Source: Cephalopachus bancanus (taxonomy: Eukaryota > Chordata > Mammalia > Primates > Tarsiidae). From it: DNA of 64,000 bases. The DNA is taken from contig JAPVLO010000206.1 of NCBI GenBank assembly GCA_027257055.1, positions 434,001-498,000 on the forward strand. The letters run 5' to 3'. This document shows, in pieces, positions 12,217 to 23,115 of the stretch. How positions within the stretch are numbered: the stretch's first letter is position 1; each line of letters starts with the position of its first letter. The notes under the pieces are model-generated. The model had not been told where the DNA came from. It searched no databases and saw nothing but the letters and a program-made list of their open reading frames with translations. Position numbers and translations under genes: made by a program.

Positions 12217-12760
12217 AGGAACTGCTGAGTCATAAGACCCCTATGTCTACATCTGGATCTGTGATCTGACTGAGCAGTGCCATATTGCTCTTCAGACCAG
12301 CTGCACCTGCCAATCTCCTTCAAGTAGTCTGCCAGCGTTACTACTGTCCACATCCTGTGGGGTGCTATACAGCTTTTCAACTTTTGTCTGATGTAAAAAG
12401 TGATAACTTATTGCTGTTTTATTATGCATTTCTCTGATTACTAATACATTTGATATCTTTTTATATACTCAATAGTTCATTAGGTAAAAAGCCAATTCAA
12501 TCCTTTGTCTATTTTTTAATTGGGGTTATTGCCTTTTTTCTTGTTGATCTATAGAAGTACTCATACATTCTGAATATTAATTTCTTATTGCTTTAGATAT
12601 TGTCAGAATTTTATTTCAGTCTGTCATTTGTCTGTCTCCTTCATTCAGTGGAAAACCTTAAATTTGATGTTATCAAATTCATCATGCTTTGCTTGACCCT
12701 TTTTGTTTTGTTTTGTTTTATTTAAGAAATCTCTCATTGTCTCTATATCATAAATATATT
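12217..12760 (-). mobile_element. Old L1 fragment, right half of a split element
   Basis: Antisense L1 text: ACTGCTGAGTCATAAGACC, then TTATGCATTTCTCTGATTAC and TTTGTCTATTTTTTAATTGG. It continues the fragment that breaks at 10080. Confidence 0.65.
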
Positions 12761-12899
12761 CTGTAATATTAACTAAAATTAATAGTTCTATTTTTTACCT
12801 TTAGAATTGTAATTCAGCAGGATCATGTCTTTGCATGTGATATTTGGTAGTAATTCAACTTGCAAAATCAGTAGCTTTCCCATATAGAAACAATAACCA

Positions 12900-13196
12900 G
12901 GCCGGGCTCAGTGGCTCAGCCTGTAATCCCAGCCCGTTGGGAGGCTGAGGTGAGTGGATTGCCTGAGCCCGCGGGTTCGAGACCCGCCTAGGCAACTTGG
13001 CGAGACCTCGTCTCTACAATAAATCAAAAACTAGCCGGGCGTGGTAGTGGGCACCTGTAGTTCCAGCTACCTGGAAGGCTGAGGCGGAAGGATCGCCGGA
13101 GCCCAGCAGGTTGAGGCTGCGGTGGCCAGGAGCGTGCCACTGCACTCCAGTCTGGGCGACAGAGTGAAACTCCAACTCAAAAAAAAAAAAAAAAAG
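12900..13196 (+). mobile_element. Young-type Alu with target-site duplication
   Basis: A full dimer with AATAACCA at 12892-12899 and 13197-13204. The A box reads TGGCTCAGCCTG, and the B box lies in a perfect T-arm-like hairpin at 12971-12987 (GCGGG, loop TTCGAGA, CCCGC). The rest is intermediate: it keeps ACTTGGCGAGACCTCG and GTGCCACTGCACTCC of the older local lineage. CpG content is high, so it is fairly young. Confidence 0.95.
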
Positions 13197-13590
13197 AATA
13201 ACCAATTATAAAATGTAATAAAAATATCACACAAATAATAGTAAAAGATACTGTAATATATTCAGGAATAAACATCATAAGAAGCATACAAAACCTATAT
13301 GAAAAAAGATAAAACTTTACTAAAAATATTTTTAAATTCTTGAATAAATTAAAAGACATGCAATGTTGCCCAATGAGACAATTCAATATAACAATGACAA
13401 GTATGCTTCCCATGTTAATATATAAATTCAATGCAATCTCAACCAAAATTCCAAGTTAATATTACAAATGAAATTTAATAATTTTATTCAAATGTTTATT
13501 TGGGGGAAAAAAGATGCAAGAGTAGCCAAGAAAGTTTTGAAAAGTGCTTGTTACATCAGATATCATTATACTGTAATAAGTGCAATAATA

Positions 13591-13873
13591 AGCCGGGCTC
13601 GGTGGCTCAGCCTGTAATCCCGCGCCTTTGGGAGGCTGAGGTGAGTGGATTGCCTGAGCCCGCAGGTTCGAGACCCTGGGCAGCGAGACCTCATCTCTAC
13701 AATAAATCAAAAATCAGCCGGGCGTGGTAGCGCGTGCCTGTAATTCCAGCTACTCGGAAGGCGGAGGCGGAAGGATCGCCGGAGCCCAGCAGGTTGAGGC
13801 TGCGGTGGCCGGGAGCGGCCACTGCACTCTAGTCTGAGCGACAGAGTGAGACTCCAACTCAAAAAAAAAAAAA
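13591..13873 (+). mobile_element. Young Alu with perfect 13-bp target-site duplication
   Basis: AAGTGCAATAATA flanks the element perfectly at 13578-13590 and 13874-13886. It carries the youngest diagnostic changes: GCCGGGCTCGG start, TGGCTCAGCCTG A box, shortened GGGCAGCGAGACCTCATC junction, and the hairpin GTGGCC-GGGAGC-GGCCAC at 13805-13822. A small deletion removes part of the left-arm T-arm-like stem. Confidence 0.96.
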
Positions 13874-14540
13874 AAGTGCAATAATACAGTCACTGTCAAT
13901 AAAATCAGTGTCATAGTGACAGAATAGGTCAACAAAGAAAAAAACCCAGATATCTCAAAAGCAGATCTATTTATGTGTTCATGATAAAGGTTAACTTGAA
14001 ACTAGACAATTGATAGGTCAGATAGATTGATGAGCTAAATCAGAAAGAAAACCATAAAAATGCTAAAAGTGAAATTTTAAAAACATATTAGGGAGCAAAA
14101 GGTCACCACAGCACCCAGATAAGTGGACAAATTTTGCTAAATGCAAAATTTAAACTTCTATTTAATAAAGCACCATGAAGCTAAAATATAGGGAAAAAAT
14201 GGCTGTAAAATTAAAATGCAAAGTAAAAAAATTGAAGTGTCCAATTTATAAAGCCCTCCTATTTTTTTCTACTTCAATAAGATAAATAACCCCAGGGGAA
14301 AACAACACAGGATATGAATTTTCAGAAGAAATGAAATTGGCCAGTAAGCATATGAAAAAACTTTAATATTAATTATTCAGGGAAATTTAAATAAAATATT
14401 AATACAATACCACTTTTCTTTTATCAAATTAGGGATATCATTTTGTTAATTTTTCAGTGTTATAGGGAAACAAGCATTCTTAAAAATTTTAGTAGGGATG
14501 TAAATTGTTATAGGGATATTGTTTTTGTTGTTATTTTTGG

Positions 14541-14689
14541 CTGACCTACATCTATCTTTCTATCTGAGTATAATCCCCACGATGGGTAGTTTTACCAGTA
14601 AGTACACTTGTCTTCTCTAATGAAGCATAGAGACCAGATGATAGACTTAACAGAATTTCCTCTTGATTTCGAGACTTAGGCAAATATCT
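14541..14689. other. Unique sequence
   Basis: A short stretch in which I see no recognised element. Confidence 0.4.
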
Positions 14690-15012
14690 CTTAGACAAAG
14701 AAAGTTGCTACAGGCTAAGTTGTTTCCTACCTTACCCTCTCCCCCAATTTATATGTTGATGTCCTAACCCCCATGTTTCAGAATGTAACTGTATTGGAGA
14801 TAGGTCCTTTAAAGAAGTAATCAAGTTAAAATGAGGTGGGCCAATACAATATGGCTGGTATCCTTAAAAGAAAAGAAGATGAGGACATAGAAATGTGAAA
14901 ACACAGAAAGAAGACAGCTAAAGACAGAGGCCTTAGAAGAAACCAACCCTGCTGACACCTTAATCTATGACTTCTAGGCTCCAGAAAATAATTTTGGCTT
15001 TGTGAGCCCCAA
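14690..15012 (+). mobile_element. MLT1-type (MaLR) LTR
   Basis: Characteristic MaLR order: CAATTTATATGTTGATGTCC, TAACCCCCATGTTTCAGAATG, GAGATAGGTCCTTTAAAG, TAATCAAGTTAAAATGAGG, ATGGCTGGTATCCTTA, GAAACCAACCCTGCTGACACC and CTTCTAGGCTCCAGAA. The 3' end is incomplete. Confidence 0.82.
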
Positions 15013-15019
15013 AACCTCT

Positions 15020-15175
15020 GTTTCAATAACTCAACTCTGCCACTGAACTGTGGAAGCAGTCATAAACAAAATGTAAATGAACAGGAGAGTCATGTTCCAA
15101 TAAAATTTTATTTATGAAAACAGATGGAGGGCCAGATTTGACCAAGAAACTGTACTTATCGATCCCTGATTTAGA
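15020..15175 (-). mobile_element. hAT-like DNA transposon remnant
   Basis: CAATAAAATTTTATTTATG, GGAGGGCCAGATTTGACC and ATCCCTGATTTAG resemble the antisense of a widespread mammalian hAT-Charlie non-autonomous element. I cannot name the exact family. Confidence 0.5.
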
Positions 15176-15599
15176 ATGGCATCATTCAATTTCATTCATG
15201 ATAACTGTGTCAATGGTACAATAGTCAAGGTGACATCCAGCACCACATTTATCTCCAGTGTCAGCAATGGCTACAGTAGTATTTGATGAAGCCATTCCTG
15301 CTGTCTATCTAGCCTACAGAGTTCTACTGGTATATTTACTTATTTTTGAAGCCTGCTACTCTAACCTCCCGCCAATACTGATCCTATATTTTTTTAGTGG
15401 GAGGATATTTATTGGAAAATTATTAGTTTAAGGTAGGCTGGTCTTTTGTTGCTTCCAAATAAGAACATACATTGATACAGAGGGAAATTTATGAGGAACT
15501 AACAAACTTAAAAAGAAAAAGATGCCATTTTACCCTTCAGCAGAAAAGTATCCAAAGAAACAACTTTATATATACCAAAGATTTTGTACAGGAATATTC
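15176..15599. other. Unique sequence, no gene seen
   Basis: No element or exon recognised. Confidence 0.4.
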
Positions 15600-16161
15600 A
15601 TTACAGCCTTTTTTGTAATGTCAGCCTAATCCAGGATTTAGTTCTTGGCCCTCATTTTTACTCTGTCTACGTTTACTCTCTAGGTTATTTCATTTGGGCA
15701 CATAGCTTTAAATATCATCTACATGATAACAATTTTCAAATTTATAATCCAGCCTGGATTTTTATGAATTTTACAATTTTCTACTTAACTCTCCACTCAA
15801 TAGCTCCCTGTGGATCTCTGATAGGTTTTTCAAAATTAATGTATCCTATATCTCAGGTAAAGGAACATGGAGTCATAACTGATTCTATTAATTTCACACT
15901 CATATTGTCTCTATTTTCAAAAAGTTTCCAGAGTGAGTTAGATCACTTCACCTGCTGTGACCAACATCCAAGATACCATCTTCTCTTTCCTAGATTACAG
16001 CAAGAACCTCCCAAGGTCTTCCTATTCCTGCTCTAGTTCTCTCCAGCCTATATTCCACAGCCTGATACTGACATAAGATTATGTCCCTTCTTTGCTCAAA
16101 ACTCTTCAATAACTTTCCATCTCACTCAGAGTTAAAGCCAAAATGTTTACCATAAGACCAC
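15600..16161 (+). mobile_element. L2 LINE, 5' part of a split copy
   Basis: Diverged L2: AACATGGAGTCATAACTGATTC, TTTCCTAGATTACAGCAAG, CTATATTCCACAGCCTGATAC and CAAAACTCTTCAATAACTTTCC match the order of the ancient L2 consensus. It resumes at 18629. The 150-residue open frame at 15584-16036 is L2 sequence without a conserved protein and should not be taken as a gene. Confidence 0.8.
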
Positions 16162-18620
16162 TCCCCAGATCATTTTTGAAGCTAACATCACACTGATACC
16201 CAAGCCAGGAAAGATCCAACAAAGAAAAGGAACTACAGAAAAATATTCCTAATGAACATAAATGCAAAAATTCTCAACAAGAGTCTAGCAAACGAGATCC
16301 TACAATACATCTGCTATAATACATCTCAAAAATTATCCACCATGATCAAGTAGGCTTCATCCCCAGGATATAGGACTGGTTCCATATCTGTAAGACCATA
16401 AATGCAATTAAATAAATCAACAGATGTAAAAACAAAAACCACATGATTATATCATTAGATGCAGAAAAAGCTTTCAACAAAATCTAGCGTCTCTTCTTGA
16501 TAAAAACCCTTAAACACCTAGGCATAGAGAGAACATACGTCAAAATAGCAAGAGCCATCTACAATAAACCCATAGCCAACATATTGCTAAGTGGACAAAA
16601 ATTGGAAGCATTTCCCCTGAAAACCAGAACAAGCCAAGGCTGCCCACTTTCACCCCTCCTGCTCAACATAGTGTTGGAAGTCCTAGCTATAGCAATCAAA
16701 CAAGGGAAGAAAATCAGGGCTATCCAAATAGGACAAGAGGAAGTCAAGTTATCCTTCTTTGCAGATGATAAGATCCTATACCATGAAAACTGAAGAGGAT
16801 CTGTCAAAAACCTCTTTAAACTGATAAAGGATTTTAGAAAGTCTCAGGGTACAAAACAAATGTACAAAAGACAGTCACATTCTTATACACCAACAACAAA
16901 CAGGCAGAGAACAAAATACAAAGCACAATCTTATTCACAACAGCCACAGAAAAAATGAAATAGCTTGGCATCTTCCTAGCCAGAGAAAAAAACCACAAGA
17001 CACTGCTCAAAGAAATCAAAGAAGACACAAACAAATGGAAAAATATTCCATGCTCATGAATAGGAAGAATCAACATTGTTAAGATGTCCTTCCTACCAAA
17101 GCAATCTACAGATTCAATACAATACCCATTAAAGTACCAACATCATTCTTCTGGAAACAACAAGATGGAAATTCTTATGGAAACATAAACAACAACAAAT
17201 AGCCAAAACGATCCTCACAAGAGGTATCACACTCCCAGACTTTAAACTTTATTATAAGACTACAATAATCAAAACAGCCCGGTATTGGTACAAGAACAGT
17301 CATATAAACCAATGGAACAAGATAGAGATTCTGGAAGCAAAACCTCAATTTCTCAACCAACTCATCTTTGACAAAGCCTCCACCAACAACCACTGGGGAA
17401 AGGAGAACGTATTCAGTAAATGCTGCTAGGAAAACTGGCTGACCACATGCAGAAGATTAAAACAAACCCCTAACTATCACCATACACAAAAATCAACTCT
17501 GAATGGATCAAAGACCTAAATGTAAAACCTCAAGCAATAAGAAATCTTAGAAAATGCAAGAAACATTCTTACGGAAATTGGAATAAGCAACCAATTCCTG
17601 GTCAAAACCACAAAAGACCTAAAAGATAAGATAGACAAGTGCAACCTCATCAAACTGAAAAGCTTCTGCTAAGCAAATGAAATCATCAAGAGAGTGGGGA
17701 GACAGCCCACAGACTGGGAAAAAATATTTGCCAACTGTATATCTGACAAAGTCCTAAAATCCAGGATCTAAAAGGAGCACAAACGTGCCAAAAGGAAAAA
17801 AAACAAACAACCCTATTAAAAAGTGGGCAAAGATATGAATAGACACTTCTCAAAAGAAGATATATAGCTGCAAACAGATACATGAAACAATGCTTAGCCT
17901 CACTAATCATCCAAGAAATGCAAATCAAAACCACACTGAGATACCACCTAACTCCAGTCAGGATGGCCATCATTAATAACTCAAAAAAACAACAGATGCT
18001 GGAAAGGATATGGAGAAAGGGGAGTGCTTCTGCATCTGTTGGTTGGAGTGTAAACTAGTACAACCTTTGTGGAAAACAGTGTGGTGATTTCTAAAAGATA
18101 TAAAAATCTTTAATATGACCCAGCAACCCCCCTTCTAGGAATATACCCAGAGGAACTCAAATCATTCTACAAAAAAGATACTTGTGCATGCATGTTTATT
18201 GCAGCACTATTCACAATAGCAAAAACATGGAATCAACCGTGCTGCCCCTCGAAAGTGGACCGGATTAATAAAATGTGGTACACATACAAGATGGAATATT
18301 ACACAACCATACAAATGGACAAAATTATGGACTTCACAGCAACTTGGATTAGATTCTATCATTCTCAGTGATCTATTACAGAAGCAGAGAACTGAGTACC
18401 ATATTTCTCACTCATAGGTGGACCCTGAATATTTATAGTAATACTACCAAGAAAGGGATTGGCAGTAGCAGGACACTACCAGGGGAGAGGGGCACATAAG
18501 TTACCTGATGTCAAACCAGGTCAAGTGAGGACCAATGAGAGACTCAAACTTCACCTGCATGATGACCACTTATGTACCTAATCATGAATTGTACCCCATA
18601 TTTTTAAAATAAAATTTAAA
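16162..18620 (+). mobile_element. L1 (RT domain to 3' end) nested in L2
   Basis: Sense L1 of the same 3' UTR type as at 8275, beginning in the RT domain. AAGACCAC at 16154-16161 and 18621-18628 is the target-site duplication, and the L2 reads across it once the L1 is removed. Several frameshifts and stops break ORF2. The 3' UTR ends TAAAATAAAATTTAAA. Confidence 0.93.
16497..16793 (+). pseudogene. L1 ORF2 reverse-transcriptase remnant
   Basis: A 98-residue open piece of L1 ORF2 with the block [18 protein letters not shown] followed by [11 protein letters not shown]. Motif C (FADD) is intact here. The upstream motif A region (LDAEKAFNKI) is in a different frame, and a stop follows directly after ILYHEN, so no functional protein can be made. 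In the family this domain copies L1 RNA into the target site. Confidence 0.9.
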
Positions 18621-18628
18621 AAGACCAC

Positions 18629-19095
18629 AAGATTGACATGATCTGACTCCCCATAACTCTTTGCCATTATCTTTTACAACTATTTCGCTTTTTCAGGCCA
18701 CTCCAACCACACTGGCTCTTGCTGTTCCTCAAAGTCTTTGCACTTCCTGTTCCCTCTACCTTGACCACTCTTCCCCCAGATACTTATGAGGCAGGTGCTG
18801 TTACTTCAGGTCTCTCTCAAATGTTAGTCTCTCAGAAAGCCTTACCTAAACTCTCTATTTGAAATTCCAGCTTTCTACCCTCAACAGTTCCTATCACCAT
18901 TCTCTGCTGCATTTTCCCCATTGTTATCTATTACACATTTTATCTATGTACCTTGTCTGTCTTCTCCAGTAGACTCCATGAGTGCAGGAATTTTTATCTA
19001 GTTTTTTCACTGTTGGATCCTCAGTACCCAGACCACTATGTGGGAGATAATAGGCACTCAAAAGGTATTTACTCAAGGAATAAATGAATAAATTG
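18629..19095 (+). mobile_element. L2 LINE, 3' part of a split copy
   Basis: It continues the copy broken at 16161: GTCTTTGCACTTCCTGTTCCC, CAGGTCTCTCTCAAATG, CTCCATGAGTGCAGGAATTT, GGCACTCAAAAGG and the 3' TGAATAAAT repeat, in exact L2 order. Confidence 0.9.
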
Positions 19096-19159
19096 AAGAA
19101 ATGAAAGCATTGTAAGCATCTATTAGTGGTAATTATTTAAATAAATTATGGTTAGATAC

Positions 19160-19412
19160 ACAGGAGGGCAGTATAGAATAAGGATTCTAGAATCAGATTG
19201 CCTGGAATAAAACTCTGTCTCTGACATTTGTGATCTCTGTAGCCATGGGAAACTTACCCAGCATCGTAGTGCCTTCGTTTCTTCATCTACAAAATAGGCA
19301 TAATAGAAGTAACTGCCCCTTAGGACTGGCATGAGTATTAATGAAATTATCATAATACTCAATACAGGACCTGAAAACAGATGCTTACTTAATGCCAACT
19401 ATTATTATTACA
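19160..19412 (+). mobile_element. MIR
   Basis: Sense MIR: GATTCTAGAATCAGATTGCC, ATGGGAAACTTACC, TTTCTTCATCTAC and AAATAGGCATAATAGAAG, in order. Confidence 0.78.
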
Positions 19413-20259
19413 ATAAAATGTTATACAACTGCTAAAAGAATGAGGCTGTTTTTTACATTTACAGGTGGACGGATCATAAATATTTTTAAAAAGTGACATC
19501 CCAAAATAAATGGGCCCAGTTATATGTAAAAATATATTTAAAATTTCCTCTGTGTGTCTGCATGTGCAGATTAAAGAAGACAAGAGAAAACAAACCAGAC
19601 GTATACCAATGGTTGCTTGTAATGAAAACTATGCAGATGGCATTGAAGGAATTTTTAACTTTCTACTCTACATATTTCCTTATTGTTTGAATCACTTGAT
19701 TGAATGATTAACAATGGGCACCAAATTTTTTGTTATTTACACATAAAAACTTAAAAATGAGGTAAAAGATTCCTCTATGCCTCCCTGCTGAGTAGATAGT
19801 CTTTACCAATAAGGCATGATTTTTAAGAGCGCTAGGAAAGATCTGTGACTGGACTTGCTAAAATACATTAATCTTTTAACATTTATTCCCCTATTGATAA
19901 ACAATTATTTATAATGTGCGTCTTTCCCAAGTATAACATCGAATTTTAAAGAATTTGCTTTTTCAAACTATACTCCCCTTCTCCCTCCCATTCAAGATTC
20001 TGAAACTCTCTCTTTGTTTCTCTTTCTCAAATGTAACCTAGAAACTTAAATTAGTTCTAGGATCACATGACCACCTCAATGTGAGATTCCTGACCAGTGA
20101 GAGCTGAATATCTTCACTCAGCACAGCTCTGCTCCAGCTCTTCCTATTTTTATTGATAATAAATAACCCTTTCTTGTTTCTAGATTTGACAACTTGAGTC
20201 TTCTTCAACTTTTCTTCCCCCTCATCTATCACATTCAATCTGTATTTGGTCACCAGAAA
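19413..20259. other. Unique sequence, no gene seen
   Basis: No repeat family or coding exon is evident. Small open frames (19493-19707) have no recognisable domain. Confidence 0.4.
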
Positions 20260-20450
20260 CCTAACAAACATTTACTGAGGATCTACTTATGTATCAGGCA
20301 CAACACTAGGGAAAAGAGACGTGGAAAATCAGATATGTTCTTTGCCTTTGATGCACGTATACTCTAGCGGAAAAATAGACATGAAAACAAACAACATACT
20401 CTATAAACAATATACTTTATGTACTATAAAGTGTGGTGGAAGCACAGAAG
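20260..20450 (-). mobile_element. L2 3' end, antisense
   Basis: AACAAACATTTACTGAGG, ATCAGGCACAACACTAGGG and TATACTCTAGCGG are the reverse complement of the L2 3' end, in order. Confidence 0.75.
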
Positions 20451-20607
20451 AATAGTCATGTTTTCCCCAACAACGTCTCTTGCATCCACTCCTGCTACCT
20501 TAGCTTATCTAAGTCCCTCACCTGTGATGTGTTCCCTCACTTATCTCCCCATTTTGATGTGTTCTATTCAAGGCAGCCACATGAAACTTCCTAAATCGTG
20601 ATTTTCT

Positions 20608-21452
20608 TTTTGAATTTAATTGTTAATGAATTAATTTATTTATTTTTAAAGATGTGGGGTAGAATTCAGGGTTAGATATACAAACGTTGATTATGCAGGT
20701 ACCCTTGTTGATGAGGTGTGCCGCTCCCTCCCCTGGCAGTTTCCTTCAACTGCCAATTCCACCACCCTTCCCCTGGCAGTTTCTCACTACTGCCAATCCC
20801 TTTCTTAGAGTATTATGATAATTGTTCAAGGTCCGCTTATGAGTGAGAACATTTGGTACTCTATTCTTTGTTTCTGCAATAGATCACTGAGTATGAGAGA
20901 CTCTAAATCCATCCAAGTTGCTGCATATGCTTGTCCTTCTTTATGGTTGCATAATATTCCATTGTGTATATGTACCACTTTTTTTTATCCAGTCCAGCTT
21001 TGATGGGCAGCATGGTTGATTCCACGTTTTTGCTAATGCGAATAGAGCTGCAACAAACATACATGTGCAAGTATCTTTTTTGTAGAATAATTGGAGTTCC
21101 TCCAGGTATATTCCCAGTAGGGGAATTGCTGGGTCATATGAAAGGTCAATTTCTGTTCTTTCAGAAATCGCCACACTGTCTTCCAAAGAGGTCACACTAA
21201 TTTGCATTCCCACCAGCAGTGTAGAAGCGTTCCTTTTTCTCTGCATCCTCACCAGCATCTATTGTTGTCTGTTTTATTAATGATGGCCATTCTTACTTGG
21301 GTTAGGTGGTATCTCAATGTGGTTTTGATTTGCATTTCTCTGATGATGAGTGAGGCTGAGCACTTTTTCATGTGTCTGTTGGCTGCCTATATCTCTTCTT
21401 CTGAGAAGTGCCCACTTTTTAATGGGGCTGTTTGGTTTTTTTCCTTTTGGCT
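20608..21452 (-). mobile_element. 5'-truncated L1, antisense, with 16-bp target-site duplication
   Basis: L1 3' UTR and ORF2 C-terminus in antisense. TAAATCGTGATTTTCT at 20592-20607 matches TAAATCGTTATTTTCT at 21453-21468 with one mismatch, fixing both ends. The 3' UTR matches the copies at 8275 and 18620. It contains a local repeat of the CCCCTGGCAGTTTC block (near 20732 and 20770). Confidence 0.95.
20941..21258 (-). pseudogene. L1 ORF2 C-terminal remnant
   Basis: A 105-residue minus-strand frame ending in the L1 ORF2 C-terminus: YDPAIPLLGIYLEE, then [20 protein letters not shown], then CCPSKLDWIKKSGTYTQW. The zinc-knuckle-like segment that should precede it is out of frame. Part of the 5'-truncated L1 and not functional. 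Confidence 0.85.
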
Positions 21453-21468
21453 TAAATCGTTATTTTCT

Positions 21469-22699
21469 ATACTTCATTCTAATGGTCAAAAATATTGTTA
21501 GCTTCTCACTGCCATCATTGCAAAATACAAATTTCATTACCTTAGGATCAAGGCAAGCACACAGTTTACTTTCAATAAATAGCTGAAGAATAAATGAACC
21601 TGAATGGAATCTCCTTATTTAAATTTTTGTTTTCCAGTCGAATGGCTCTAAACATACTTAATCCAATGGACATTCCTGTGTCAAAGGCACATCAACACAT
21701 TCTTGCCTGTGCCTCTCGCTAGAGTCATGCTTCCTGTGTGTCTGAGAAGCCCTTCCAAGCCACCTCCTCACCGCCAGCATTCTAAAGCTCAGTTCTGGAC
21801 CCACCTCTTCATTGGGGTCTTCCCCAAACACCATTCTCTCTCAAATGCCTTTAAAACCCTGTGTCTGAGCCACTTATTTGCTACTTTGGAATATGCTACC
21901 AGGAGTTGTTATCTTTTGATAAATATGACCTGTCTTTCCAAATAAGATCCCCATAATTTATCAACTTCTCTGAAACTGGAACTACAACTGTTAGATCTTA
22001 TATCACAATCACTTAGAGGCTGAAATGAGACATTTGGAAGAGAAAACAACATCCATTCCCAATAGGTATGAATGGCACATTCCCATGTCTACCTCCATCA
22101 CAGGCTGAACAAGGGTCTGACAGGAAATCACGAGGTAGCAGCCCTTGTAGCATGATAATGAATCAGAAAGGAATCGACCAACATCCTCATTCCCATCAAT
22201 ATGACACAAATACAAATCTATTTCCAGGGACAGCATTGCAGACCCACCATCTGTCAGTGGGTTTTTCATAATTTATTTGGTTTGATTATTAAAGGTTTGG
22301 ATATTTTTAAATTAGGAAGTGGGAGAAAATGATTGGAACATCTTCCTGGATTCTTTGTGCTGAAATGTTAAGTATTCTCCCAATACAACTCTCTGTGGCC
22401 TTCAAGCTTTGGAGAAGAATCAAGCAGCAAATAACTATGTTTTTATCTCATTCCACATCTCCTCATTCATTTCATTCCAAAATTTAAGAGCCAGCGGGCA
22501 TAGAAATGATCTGTTTAATATATGACTCAAAGCAACAGCAGCCAAGGTGGGGTCAGACCTACAGACAAGTTGAGTTTTCTCCAATGCCATCACCCACAAA
22601 GATGAGAAGCCCTCCCTGGTCTCCTTCAGACTAGTCCAAGTCCTCCCGACTCCCTCTCCATGACACAGCACTCTTGAGGACATTCTATCATGCTCTTTT
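21469..22699. other. Unique sequence, no gene seen
   Basis: No recognised element. The open frames at 21703-21945, 22009-22269 and 22435-22683 lack family features. This stretch would repay a conservation check because it lacks young repeats. Confidence 0.4.
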
Positions 22700-22850
22700 C
22701 ACAGAGTAGTCAAACTTTATGTGTCTATCCACCCCCAAATAGAATGTAATTTCCTCCAGATCAAGGCTTTTTGATCCTTGTAATTTCAGTTCTCAGAAGA
22801 GTGTCTAGCAAAGAGTAGGCCTGAAATGTTTAAATTGAACACAAACTGAC
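22700..22850 (+). mobile_element. L2 3' end fragment
   Basis: ATAGAATGTAATTTCCTCC, TCAAGGCTTTTTGATCC, GTGTCTAGCAAAGAGTAGG follow the L2 3' end order (ACTAGAATGTAAGCTCC ... GTGCCTGGCACATAGTAGG). Confidence 0.65.
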
Positions 22851-23029
22851 AGCTTCTTGTGATTTTCAACTTTATCCTAACACCATTTCAAAGAATGTAG
22901 GCTGCATGCTGCACTTTGCCATGGAACTGTAGGATGCACACTGCAGTTATATTAGTCTCACTGGATGTTCAAAGATTTCTTCCAACTATTTGCATAGCAT
23001 AATAACATTAATGAGGCACTCGTGCGTAA

Positions 23030-23115
23030 ATTATTGAATTAATCCTCACAATACCTGTGAGTTAGGTATTATTCCCAATTGATGTGAAGTAACTAAGGCT
23101 AAGAGAGGTCAGAAG
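23030..23115 (-). mobile_element. MIR, left half, split by an LTR
   Basis: AATCCTCACAATACCTGTGAG, TTAGGTATTATTCCCAATTG and TAAGAGAGGTC are MIR in antisense. It continues at 23580. Confidence 0.75.

Larger units (their letters stand above)
12845..14540 (+). mobile_element. Old L1 (L1M-like) interrupted by two Alus
   Basis: Diverged sense L1 ORF2 sequence, for example the 'ATTCAATGCAATCTCAACC' block at 13428, AGCCAAGAAAGTTTTGAAAAG and GGCCAGTAAGCATATGAAAA. No open frame is preserved. The Alus at 12900 and 13591 were inserted into it later. It lies head-on against the antisense L1 that ends near 12760. Confidence 0.72.

Noticed and set aside
12971..12987. A tRNA gene, from the perfect T-arm and B box
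   Set aside because: There is no acceptor stem or anticodon arm; the hairpin lies inside a complete Alu dimer.
15584..16036. A 150-residue plus-strand frame
   Set aside because: It lies in diverged L2 sequence and shows no conserved protein; a chance opening.
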